From Mauremys mutica (taxonomy: Eukaryota > Chordata > Testudines > Geoemydidae): DNA of 64,000 nucleotides. The notes below the pieces were generated by a model, which saw nothing but the letters and a program-made list of their open reading frames with translations, was not told where the DNA came from and searched no databases. Of this stretch, positions 46,600 to 56,123 are shown piece by piece. Where the stretch lies: positions 61,210,948 through 61,274,947 of the forward strand of contig NC_059082.1 of the NCBI RefSeq assembly GCF_020497125.1, read 5' to 3'. Within the stretch, counting starts at the first letter, position 1. Every line of letters begins with the position of its first letter. A program made the position numbers and the translations under genes.

Positions 46600-47430
46600 T
46601 GCACCTTCACAATTGGTGGCAGAGGGATTCCCGCCAGGTCATAACGGTTGCACGAGGTGATCCAGTTGGAGAGCCGCTGAATAGAGATCGGCCGGTCGAG
46701 GCGATGAACAGTTGCGAGGACTTTCTGAACAGCTTAGTCCTCTCCAGGTAAACAGCCAGAGCCCGTCACATATCCAGCGTCTGGAGGCGGCACTCCTCAC
46801 TGGACGCATGGGGCTTGGGGCAGAGGACCGGCAGAAAAATGTCCTGAGCCATGTGATAGGTGGAGACCACCTGCAGGAGGAACGAGGGGTGTTGGCAGAG
46901 CTGGACCTTACCCTTATGAAACACCGTGTACAGGGGCTTGGAGGTCAGGGCCCTGAGTTCCAAGACCGGCCTAGCCGACGTGATTGCAACCAGGAAGGCT
47001 ACCTTCCATGAGAGGTGTGACCAGGAGCACGTGGCTAGCACCTCAAACGGGGGCCCTGTGAGATGGGCCAACACCAGGTTTAGGTCCCACTGCGGGACTG
47101 GGGGCCTAACATACGGGAAGAGATGATCCAGCCCCTTAAAGAATCAGCCAGTCATAGCATGGGAGAATAACGTGTGGCCCTGCACCGACAGATGGAAGGC
47201 CGATATGGCTGCCAGGTGCACCTTGACTGATGAGGGCGCCAGGCCCTGGGCTCTAAAGTGAAGGAGGTAGTCCAGAATCAGCTGGATCGGGGCGACCACC
47301 GGGGAAACGCCCTGCTCGTCCACTCGTCTGGAAAACCAAGTAGGCTCGGCATGTGGAGGGGCGCCTGCTTGCTAGAAGAACGCGCTGAACCCCTTCCGAG
47401 AACGTCCTTTCCTCCCTACCTAACCACTGA
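46600..47430 (-). pseudogene. DIRS-like tyrosine recombinase remnant
   Basis: The minus strand reads VQRVLLASRRPSTCRAYL near 47400, a typical recombinase N-terminal start. It later reads KVAFLVAITSARPVLELRAL near 46980, corresponding to the box A region around the first catalytic arginine (consensus SARR.SE). The catalytic tyrosine region is beyond several stops and I could not place it. Confidence 0.6.
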
Positions 47431-47899
47431 GCAGCCACACCATGAGGTGGAGTGCCGCTAGGTTGGGGTGGAGGAGGCAACCCTGGTCCTGGGAGAGCAG
47501 GTCCGGACGGGACGGCCACAATGGCCCATGAGGGTCCCGTACCAACGGTGCCTGGGCTAGACCAGGGCAATCGGAAGGACCCGGGCCTTGTCCGTCTTTA
47601 TCTTTTTCAGGACGTTGCCGATCAGCAGGAACAGGGGAAAGGCATAGAGAAACTGGCTTGACCAGGACAGGAGGAAGGCATCGGAGATGGCACCCCGTCT
47701 CAAACCCCCCCCGGAGCAGAACCGGGAACAGCGACAGTTCTGCCGAGTCACGAACAGGTCCACCTAGGGAGTTCTCCACACTTGGAAAAGTCTGTGCACC
47801 ACCTCTGGGTGGAGAGACCACACATGCTGAGAGGAAAAGTCCCTGCTCAAGCGATCCACCCGCACGTTCTGGGTGCCCAGCAGATGGAAGGCCTGTAGG

Positions 47900-48069
47900 C
47901 AGATGTCGTAAACTATACATCTGGCAGAGGGCAGAGGATCAGGCCCCGCCTTGCCTGTTGATGTAGAACATCAAGGCCGTGTTGTCCATGAGGACCCTGA
48001 CCATCCAGCCCTCCAGGTGCAAGCGGAAGGCCATGCACGCCAGCCATACCGCCCTGAGCACCTTCATGT
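47900..48069 (-). pseudogene. DIRS-like RNase H remnant
   Basis: Translating across frames gives VRVLMDNTALMFYINRQGGA and QAFHLLGTQNVRVDRLSRDF. This resembles the RNase H part that follows RT in DIRS elements (D-N-T-A within MDNTA, and the VDRLSR motif). It is frameshifted. Confidence 0.65.
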
Positions 48070-48790
48070 TTATGGAGGGTCAGATTCTGAGCCGACCACA
48101 GACCTTGGGTCTGAACATTCCCCATATGCGCCCCCCATCCCAGGTCCAACGCGACAGACACCAGTTCCAGCAACAGGGCCCTGCCCCTGAACGGGACCTC
48201 TTGGAGCATGTTTCTCGGGAAGGACCACCACCATAGGGAGGTGATCACTGGCTTTGTCCATCCTGTCCCTGGCCTGTGAGAACTCTGAGGCCAACCAGAG
48301 CTGGAGGGGCCTCATCCTGAGACTGGCATGACAGACCACATACATGCACGCCGACATGTGACCCAAGAGCTGGAGGCACACTCTGGCTGTTGTCACCGGA
48401 AACCTTCTGACCATATCAATGAGCCCCTTCAGGGTCTCGAACCTGTCCAGTGGGAGGGAGGTTCTGGCCGACGAGGCGTCCAGGACTGCCCCGATAAACT
48501 CTATGCGTTCTGCTGGGACTAAGGTGGACTTGGTGTTGTTTACCAACAGGCCCAAAGTGGTGCACATGGCCACAAGGAGCGCCACGTGATCCCGCACCTG
48601 CTACCAGGAGCTGCCCTTGAGCAACCAGTCGTCCAGATAGGGGAAGATCTGGACCCCCCAGCGCCTGAGATAGGCTGCCACCGCCAACATGCATTTCCTG
48701 AATACCCTGGGGGCAGTGGACAGGCCAAACGGGAGGACTGTAAATTGGTAGTGTTCCTGCCCCACTGTGAAACGGAGGAAACGGAGGGGC
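48070..48790 (-). pseudogene. DIRS-like reverse transcriptase / RNase H remnant
   Basis: The minus strand reads PLRFLRFTVGQEHYQFTVLP and FGLSTAPRVFRKCML, then PYLDDWLLKGS, which contains the RT active-site YLDD (about 48630). It continues LVNNTKSTLVPAERIEFIGA VLD, the connection region. A stop interrupts it near 48600, and further frameshifts occur towards 48070. Confidence 0.8.
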
Positions 48791-50599
48791 TTATGAATAT
48801 GTAGATAAGCCCTATGTTAGCTGTAGAAGCCAATATTTTAAGTTTCTCATGTTGACCTGGCTGACATAGTCAATTTAATTTTTGTGAGGTTTTTTTAAAT
48901 ATTTCATTTAACTATTTTAGATTAAAAACAATTTTAACAAAAACAAACCTGAATTTAGAAAACTTGAATGTTTAACTAAATTCAAAAACTCATATGCTTG
49001 TTTTGTTAAAATATTATATGCTTGCTGATGAAGAAAAAAATCCAGAATATATAACATTCTTGTTTTAGTTAAATAAAACAATTTAGATGTCTGTCTGGTG
49101 ATGTTCTCCTCATAATACAGAATGGCAAGAAAATCCTCCAAGTATTAATGATTAACCTGTTGAATTGGAGATAGTGCACCTCCCAATGACTTCATAAATA
49201 TCTGCTTCAGTTACCTTTGGTAAATGAAATAACCAAATAATCATTCATTTTCTGATATAGCTTTAAAACTAATCTGAAAAGTTTTCAAAATAAATCACTT
49301 TAAAAATGTACAGTGTGTACCTTCTAAAAATGAAACCTACATCTATCTCTGAGTTGTGTGAAGAATATGTATTAAGGTTGTAACAACCAATAAGAATGCA
49401 CTTTTATGTAGAAATCTATGATTAAATCGAGTCTTCCTGACTAGTGATTTTTTTAAATCATGATTTAAATCAAATCCACCTTGATTGCATCTGATTAGTA
49501 TTACAGATAACAGGAATCAATAAGTTCCTGAAGAATCACACTCCTCGTATGTACTGGTACTTTAAAATGTTTGCATTTGTTAAAACTTGTGTTTTTAGAG
49601 TGTTACTGCTAAAGTAAATGGGGCATTTGTTTCCATGCAGGTATAATATAGTTAGCAGGTCAACATTTCAAAAGCATCTAAATCCCATTCAAAGTCAATG
49701 GGATTTAGGAGGCTAAGTCACTCATTAAAATTTTACCCAGTGTCCATTCAAATCAGTCACAGTCTGTACTCATCAATCGAGTGAGGGACTCGGGTCCAGC
49801 TCAACCACTGAAACCTCAGGGGAAATGCTACTTCAAGAGGCTTAATCTCCAGCTTCTTACTGGGCTAACAATCCGGAACCACAAACTCACTAGACACATT
49901 ATAACATTCAACACCATACACATTCTTTAGAGATGTGCATATCTTCCACAGAGTGAAAAACAAAAGATTTCCAAAATACTTACAATCCAACCAATTAAAA
50001 TATAAATTCCTAACACTGTTTGGAAATGGGGTTTTACACAATCAAAATGTATCCTGATGACAAAAATAATCCACTGACAAAAGCAACTTTATCGTCAAAG
50101 ACGTCAGGGGAAGAATTGTAGGAGCATTGGTCAAGGACAATTTGGTGCATTTCTGTAGTTTATGTTATCTCTGTGAGACGAAGTATTTTCTAAATATCAG
50201 CAATGTTATTGAAAAGGAGAACGCTATCATGTCAAAGTTTAAGCTAATATATTTAAAACATGTCATAAAGCCCTGAGCTGAAATAGGTTCCTGCAGGGGT
50301 CAGGCTGCATAGTCAAAACTATGATAAAAGGTAACACAGCCGGGATTTCACTGGAGTGTAAGGGAATCATGTGATGAACTCCCAATGGACCCTAACTCCC
50401 ATAGGCTCCTCTTAAAATCCCATCCCATAAAATTATTCTAGAATAGTCTTGACTGAAGGAAATCTTACCATGACCTTTTCAACCAGATAGGAGGACACTC
50501 TACTTAAGCTCTTCCCACAATCCCAAACAGGCGACTGTTTCTGCTAAAATGTTGATATTTCAGTGTTCATCGATAGGGTTCAGAGTTAATGTTGTGAAC

Positions 50600-51325
50600 T
50601 GTGGCAGAGCTCTGACCTTGCTCCTGTGGGTCCTGCACTTCTAGGCGGTTTATGCTTAGCCTCAGTGGCTCACTGTGACCCTCCACGTAGCCCTTCTCTC
50701 TCTAGGGCCAGGGTTACAGTCTACTGAGCCCTTTTCATCATAGGCTGCAAGGAGGTTGGTGAGAGAACTCCCACAGTCTCTGTTCAGCCTCCTGTCCTGA
50801 CAGGGGCCTGACTTCCCCTCCCAGGAGATGTTCCTGTAGTGGTGGGTTGGGGGGAACCCGGGCCCACCCTCTACTCCGGGTTCCGGCCCAGGGACCCTAA
50901 TGGTAGCAGTTGTTGGCAGCCAACCTTTCACTGCCAGAGTTGCTACATTTCCCTGGGCCACTTCCCCACAGCTCTCCTGCTTCTCCCTTCTTCACCCTTA
51001 CCTTAGGGCTCCTTTAACGATGTTTTAGGGTGTCTTCAGTAACCAGCCCTTCAGCCGCACTTCCTCTCCTCTGGCTCCCTGACTCCCCTGCCTGACTGGA
51101 GTGAGCCCTTTTTATAGTAACAGCAGGGCCTTAATTAGAGTCAGGTGGTCACATTAACTGAATGGCCTCACCTGACTCTTTACAGGTTAATTAGAGTCAG
51201 GTGTTCTCATTAGCCTGGAGCAGCCCCTGCTCTGGTCAGTCAGGGAACAGAAAACTGTTAATCCAGTGGCCAGTATATCTGCCTTCAGCTATTCTGCTGT
51301 ACCCAACTGGCCTGAGTCTATCACA
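50600..51325 (-). mobile_element. Solo LTR, 726 bp (probable)
   Basis: Ends are TGTGGCAGAG and, on the other strand, TGTGATAGAC, i.e. TGTG...CACA. The flanks are GAAC at 50596-50599 and 51326-51329. The minus strand has TATAAAAAGGGC near 51105-51116, suggesting the LTR reads on the minus strand. The text 'tgatagactcaggccagt' is a familiar turtle LTR start. The four-base duplication fits gypsy-type elements, but the short length leaves doubt. Confidence 0.6.
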
Positions 51326-51540
51326 GAACGTAGTAAGACAACCGAGGACAATTCACAACTCTCACAAGTATTGATTCTCTGTTTGCAGACTCAATAGACA
51401 GCACTGCAGAGGGTCCCACTGAAAGATTTTTCTTCATTACATTTGGCTTTTTAAATATGTATTTCTGTAAATTCAAATATGGCCCCCAACACGGGGGTAT
51501 CTGAGCATTGATTGTAATGAATTTTATATTCACAACACAC

Positions 51541-51670
51541 TCGTACGCCAGGAAGTGTGATCCCCATTTGACAGATGGGGAAATGGAAGTCCAAAGAGGT
51601 TAGTTGATTTATTCATGGACCACAGTCACACACTGAAATTTAACCCAAGTCTCCTGCATTCCACTCTGGT
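51541..51670 (-). repeat. MIR-like fragment, antisense
   Basis: Reads 'gatccccatttgacagatgg' and 'ggaaatggaagtccaaagag', the reverse complement of the MIR 'cctcagtttccccatctg' core. Confidence 0.5.
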
Positions 51671-52279
51671 TTCTCAGCCACACGACAATCCTTACTTACA
51701 AATGTATAGGGTGCAGCTAATTTTTACAATCTCTTCAAAGGCTTTTCTGGGATTTAAGTCTGATCCTCATATCCACGGAGCACGAATCATACCTCTAGGC
51801 CAACAAATTTAAACTCTGCAAAGACTGAGGGTTCACAGGGAGAGTTGGTTTGTTGCACAAGTTCAAGCTAACCCTCATTTTCAAAATGAACAAATAGTTT
51901 TAAGGCAGCTTGCATCCACTTGTAGTTACATTTGAAACAAGGGTTTCATCAGCAAGAAGCATTTCAGCCTGGAATTACATACAGTGGTGGAATGGAAAAC
52001 ATTATCTCTGAGTACTATTTTCACTTCCTACTCCAACAACAGAGCACAGTCTGGTTCCATGTGAAAAATTCCCTATACATTAGTTCAGTGCTAGCTAATC
52101 CCAAACAGATGGCATGAAGTATAAATGCAGGGTTTTCTGAAGGTATCTGAACATTTTCTTTAACTGAGCCTTTGCAAAAGTGCCACAGGTACCGGTAGAT
52201 GGCACTTTGTTTTAGTCGTGGGGAGGACAGAAGAGAGAGAGGAAAGTGTAAGTTAAGGCACAGAACAATGATTAAGGAG

Positions 52280-52470
52280 TTTCTGGCACTACTACTATCT
52301 CTGTGTGTGACTAAGTCCTTTAATGATGATGTGCATCAGTTTTCCCACTTGTATAACTGGAGTTAACAATACTTTGTTAACTCAAAAGTAGTTATGAGGC
52401 TTAACTCAGGATTCTGCTGAGATTCTTAGATGCTATGGTGTTGAGTGCCATGGAAATGCCAATAAATAAA
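52280..52470 (+). repeat. MIR-like fragment
   Basis: Reads 'gtgtgactaagtcctttaat' and 'catcagttttcccacttgta', then 'aactggagttaac', a degraded MIR core in + orientation. Confidence 0.45.
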
Positions 52471-52544
52471 TAGAAACAGAAGGTGAAAATGCAGAGTTCT
52501 TGCTCCCTGCTGAAAAATAAACCCACATGTTTTTAACAGCCTTA

Positions 52545-52576
52545 CACTCTCTCTCTCTCTCACAAACACACACACT
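52545..52576. repeat. (CT)n(CA)n microsatellite
   Basis: CACTCTCTCTCTCTCTCACA followed by AACACACACAC. Confidence 0.75.
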
Positions 52577-52941
52577 TCACTGGACATTTTCCAGCCATAA
52601 CCCTGGATCAATATGCTTGTATTTTGCATTATTTATTTATTTATTGCTTTTAAGATTGCAGACACTTTGAGGGATGGACTTACAGTGTGTCTGTCTGATG
52701 CCTACAGAGTGGAGCCCCAAAGGTGCCTGGGGCTTTGGGGGCAATAAACCGATATAATTAATATGTATAAATGAAATAGAAAAATATTTAGATGGTGCAT
52801 TTATAGCATCAATATAACTTTATACATAGGTGTGAGATTTCAATTTAGATGCTTTTAACCCCACCCAGATGTCAACTAGGATACAAGCAGATTTAAATAC
52901 AAAATACTCTGTAATTATTAACAAATGTTATCTTCCATCGA

Positions 52942-52944
<3 letters not shown>

Positions 52945-53032
<88 letters not shown>
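52945..53032. repeat. (GT)44 microsatellite
   Basis: 88 uninterrupted bases of GT. It produces meaningless Cys-Val open frames. The length and purity make it likely to be polymorphic. Confidence 0.97.
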
Positions 53033-53034
<2 letters not shown>

Positions 53035-53796
53035 CTAGATATAGGACTGATCATGAAATCATGGAATATTCTACTATTACAAAGGGATACGTATTTTTTT
53101 GCTGTTTATTTTTTTCAAACAACTAATAGAACATTTGAATGACATGGGAACGCCAACATGTGGTATATAAATATAGGCTCTGTCAAATACACGTCACATC
53201 AGTAACAGTACATGGAAGCTATTCCTTACTCTGGGGTATTGTGATCTTTATTCTGAAATTTCCTATTAAGTGCTGCAAAAACCTACTGAGATAGGTTAAA
53301 AATGAGAGGGGGAGAGAATATAAACGATGTAAAAGATACCCCCTACTTCTAGACTATATAAAAAGTCAGTTTTTATTGTCATTATCCTCTTTGTCCACCC
53401 CACACCCTAAAAGAAGCCCCCAACCCCTCAAAAAATGCAGAAACTATTTTCCCAAAATGATGAATTTCTACTGGCACCATAAGAGACTACAGAGGAAATC
53501 TAATCTCACTTTTGACCAGGACAGGGGCCATGAAACTAAACAGACAAAGCATGTGAGACATTTCAGGAAATCTCTCAGCTTGGGTACATATATGCCACTG
53601 TAGTACTTCAGTGTAGATCAGTGGTTCCCAAACTGGGGTTCGTGAACCTCTGGGGGTTAACAAAATGTTACAGAGGGTTCTCGGAAAAAAATTCCCTAAT
53701 GGCGGACACGGCTGTCCATAGGGGCCCCGGACAGCACGGGGCCAGCAGCTCGGAGCCTCTGGACTTCCAAGAGCTAAGCAGATCAAAGCAAGCATA

Positions 53797-54567
53797 CCGT
53801 ATTTTCCGGCGTATAAGGCGACTGGGCGTATAAGACGACCCCTTAATTTTCCAGTTAAAACATAGGTTTTGGCCTATACTCGCCGTATAAGACTACCCCC
53901 CCTTCCGAGGGGGGGAGCCCAGAGCCTTTTAAATCCCAGCCGCGGCGGGGAGTCAGAGGGCTCTGGGCTGCCCGCTGCGGCGGGGAGCCCAGAGCCTTTT
54001 AAATCCCAGCCGCGGCAGGGAGTCAGAGGGTTCTGGGCTGCCCGCTGCGGCGGGGAGCCCCGAGCCTTTTAAATCCCAGCCGCGGCCGGGAATCAGAGGG
54101 CTCTGGGCTGCCCGCTGCGGCGGGGAGCCCAGAGCCTTTTAAATCCCAGCTGCGGCGGGGAGTCAGAGGGTTCTGGGCTGCCCGCTGCGGCGGGGAGCCC
54201 AGAGCCTTTTAAATCCAAGCCGCGGCCGGGAATCAGAGGGCTCTGGGCTGCCCGCTGCGGCGGGGAGCCCAGAGCCCTCTGATTCCCGGCCGCGGCTGGG
54301 ATTTAAAAGGCTCTGGGCCTGCTCGGATTGGCTGAGTCAGAGAGGCGGGCTATTACAACCTTTGCCAATCCGAGCAGGCTTTGTATGCATTAATAGAATA
54401 CACCGCTTGCCGGGATTGGCTCAGCGCGGTACATACAGTATCAGCACAGGGACGTTCTGTATGTAGCCGAAGCTACAGTATGTTTATACCCGGCGTATAA
54501 GACGACCCCCGATTTTTGGGGGTTGTTTTTTAGTATAAAAAGTCGTCTTATACGCCGGAAAATACGG
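53797..54567. mobile_element. TA-flanked DNA element with internal minisatellite, 771 bp
   Basis: Termini CCGTATTTTCCGGCGTATAA on both strands, followed by G(G/A)CGAC. TA dinucleotides flank both ends (53795-53796 and 54568-54569), as in Tc1/mariner-type insertion. GTATAAGACGAC-like motifs recur near both ends. Inside is a 70-bp tandem repeat and a 15-bp inverted repeat (54318 and 54364). It has no open frame that looks like a transposase. Confidence 0.8.
53911..54290. repeat. 70-bp minisatellite, about five copies
   Basis: The block CCCGCTGCGG occurs at 53971, 54041, 54111, 54181 and 54251, exactly 70 bp apart. Each unit holds 'agagccttttaaatcccagc' and 'gggctctgggctg' with few differences. 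The last unit runs into an inverted copy of itself (54268-54317). Confidence 0.95.
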
Positions 54568-54665
54568 TATCTATCACACGGAGGAGATTTAAACTTCAAG
54601 ACTCCTTATATGAAATAGAAAGAGAGGTGGATATTTTTTGCTGTGTTTAAAATTAAATAGGCTGC

Positions 54666-55762
54666 TGTGACGTTATTTACATAACTGTATAGATCATTGT
54701 GGCAACCACTGTTATATATTTGCAGCAAATGTTGTACAAAGAATGTCGTGTGAAGTGTCTATAAAAAGGTTATGATTTGCCGGTTATGATTATGCTATCT
54801 GCATGTCTGTATCATTTTTGTAGTTGAAGTTATAAATATTGGCTATGTACTTGTATCTCAATGTGTTTGATTCTAAGTAGCATTAGTGAAGCATTTGGTC
54901 AGCTTCTTGAGAAAGGAATTCAGATTAAGTGCCCAATCAAGAAAGTAACTGACAATGGACCTTGGGAGACTCCAATCCACATGAGAAGTGGGAACCTTCA
55001 AGGTAGCATGTGAGCAATGGCTGCTCTCCCTGTAAAAGAACTGAGTCATTCATGGACATGTGACTTGCCCATGTGACTCAACTCCATCTTGCTGCTGTGA
55101 TTTTCCACAGTAAGAACAAAGGGGTATCCTTCCACATGGCTGAGAATATAAAAGGCCCTAGAGACCCCTCCATCTTGTCTTCAATCCTGCTTCTTACACT
55201 GGAGTTCTGAACATAGGACTCAATGACCCATCCAAGGTGTGGATGTACTCCAGAGACTTGATTTGAACCTGCAGTTTATTCCATCACTGCTACAAGCCTG
55301 AACCAAGAACTTTGCCATTACTGTATGTAACTGATTCCATTTAACCAATTTCAACTCTCATCTATATTTTTTTCTTTTATGACTAAACCTTTAGATTTTA
55401 GATTCTAAAGGATTGGCAACAGCGTGATTTGTGGATAAGAGCTGACTTGTATATTGACCTGGGTCTGGGGCTTGGTACTTTGGGATCGGGAAAACCTTTT
55501 TTCTTTTACTGGGGTATTGGATTTCATAACCATTTGTCCCCATAACAGGTGGCACTGGTGGTGATACTGGGAAACTGGAGTGTCTAAGGGAATTGCTTGT
55601 ATGACTTATGGTTAGCCAGTGGGGTGAGACCGAAGTCTCTCTGTTTGGATGGTTTGTTGAACCTTAAGGAAACCCAGCCTTGGGCTGCAACTGCCCTGCT
55701 CTAAGCAATTTGTCCTGAACTGATACTCTCAGTTGTGTCCTGCCAGACGCAGCATCGTTACA
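54666..55762 (+). mobile_element. Solo LTR, 1097 bp
   Basis: Ends TGTGACG...CGTTACA, with identical 5-bp flanks GCTGC at 54661-54665 and 55763-55767. A TATA box TATAAAA lies at 55147-55153 in a 'gagaatataaaaggccc' context. The text 'gattggcaacagcgtgattt' and 'agccagtggggtgagacc' is a recurring turtle LTR. No internal retroelement sequence is attached. It is probably endogenous-retrovirus derived, but the class is inferred. Confidence 0.75.
55147..55153 (+). promoter_or_regulatory. TATA box of the solo LTR
   Basis: TATAAAA within the LTR at about 480 bp from its left end. This sets the probable reading direction of the LTR. Confidence 0.5.
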
Positions 55763-55941
55763 GCTGCTAGTGTTGTTTTTAAATTACTATGAAGAACAAG
55801 TTTAAGCTTTGTTGTTTGCCTGTGTTGTTTGCCTGGACTGCTCAAGACCTGAATGCTTGTGTAGGAGAAACTCTTTGAGTTGGCTTCTTAACTACCTTCA
55901 TGCTGTTTCACATCTGATACTCTTTGATGAAACATAGGAGC

Positions 55942-56123
55942 CAGAGGCACCAGTATGAGGGTCACATGCCACCCCGTGTCGGCGTGCCCCCCCCGTGAGT
56001 CCCTCGCCTTTTTTTCCGGTGGCCCTTGCGGGCCCCCCCCCCACTTTTCTGGCAGTGCCCCCCCCCGACCCAGGGTGCATGGGGGCTTTGCCCCCGCACC
56101 TCTTTTTTCTACTGGCGCCTCTG
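55942..56123. mobile_element. hAT-type MITE with perfect target duplication, 182 bp
   Basis: Termini CAGAGGCACCAGTA and, reversed, CAGAGGCGCCAGTA. The flanks are identical 8-mers ATAGGAGC at 55934-55941 and 56124-56131. The interior is GC-rich with C runs. Nested in the 2.8-kb hAT element. Confidence 0.85.

Larger units (their letters stand above)
46033..48790 (-). mobile_element. DIRS-like tyrosine-recombinase retrotransposon, 5'-truncated
   Basis: On the minus strand, from high to low coordinate, come the end of a reverse transcriptase, an RNase H-like region, a tyrosine recombinase-like region and an inverted-repeat terminus (46033-46392). This order is typical of DIRS elements. The RT N-terminal half, gag and the other terminus are missing. 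No target duplication is evident at the hAT junctions, as expected for recombinase-mediated integration. Several frameshifts and stops make it dead. Confidence 0.75.
44977..49483 (+). mobile_element. hAT element, interrupted by a DIRS-like retrotransposon
   Basis: Termini CAGGGTGGATAAAAATCAAT and, reversed, CAAGGTGGATTTGATTTAAA. Identical 8-bp flanks ATTGCATC lie at 44969-44976 and 49484-49491. About 1.05 kb on the left and 0.7 kb on the right are hAT; the middle 2.75 kb (about 46033-48790) is a later insertion. The only coding remnant is the C-terminal dimerisation domain of the transposase on the + strand at 45797-46035, with its last codons resuming after the insertion. Non-autonomous and dead. 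Confidence 0.9.

Noticed and set aside
47253..48833. Intact novel gene on the minus strand encoded by the 175- and 166-codon frames
   Set aside because: The frames are pieces of one decayed DIRS-like retrotransposon, with stops and frameshifts between domains.
52869..53142. Cys-Val repeat protein
   Set aside because: Translation of the (GT)n microsatellite.
53911..54290. Regularly spaced 70-bp repeats resembling a CRISPR array
   Set aside because: The repeats are head to tail with no variable spacers, in eukaryotic DNA and inside a transposon; it is a minisatellite.
53911..54310. GC-rich block as a CpG-island promoter
   Set aside because: It is the minisatellite inside a TA-flanked element; similar GC-rich patches at 56.0 and 63.1 kb are also inside transposons.
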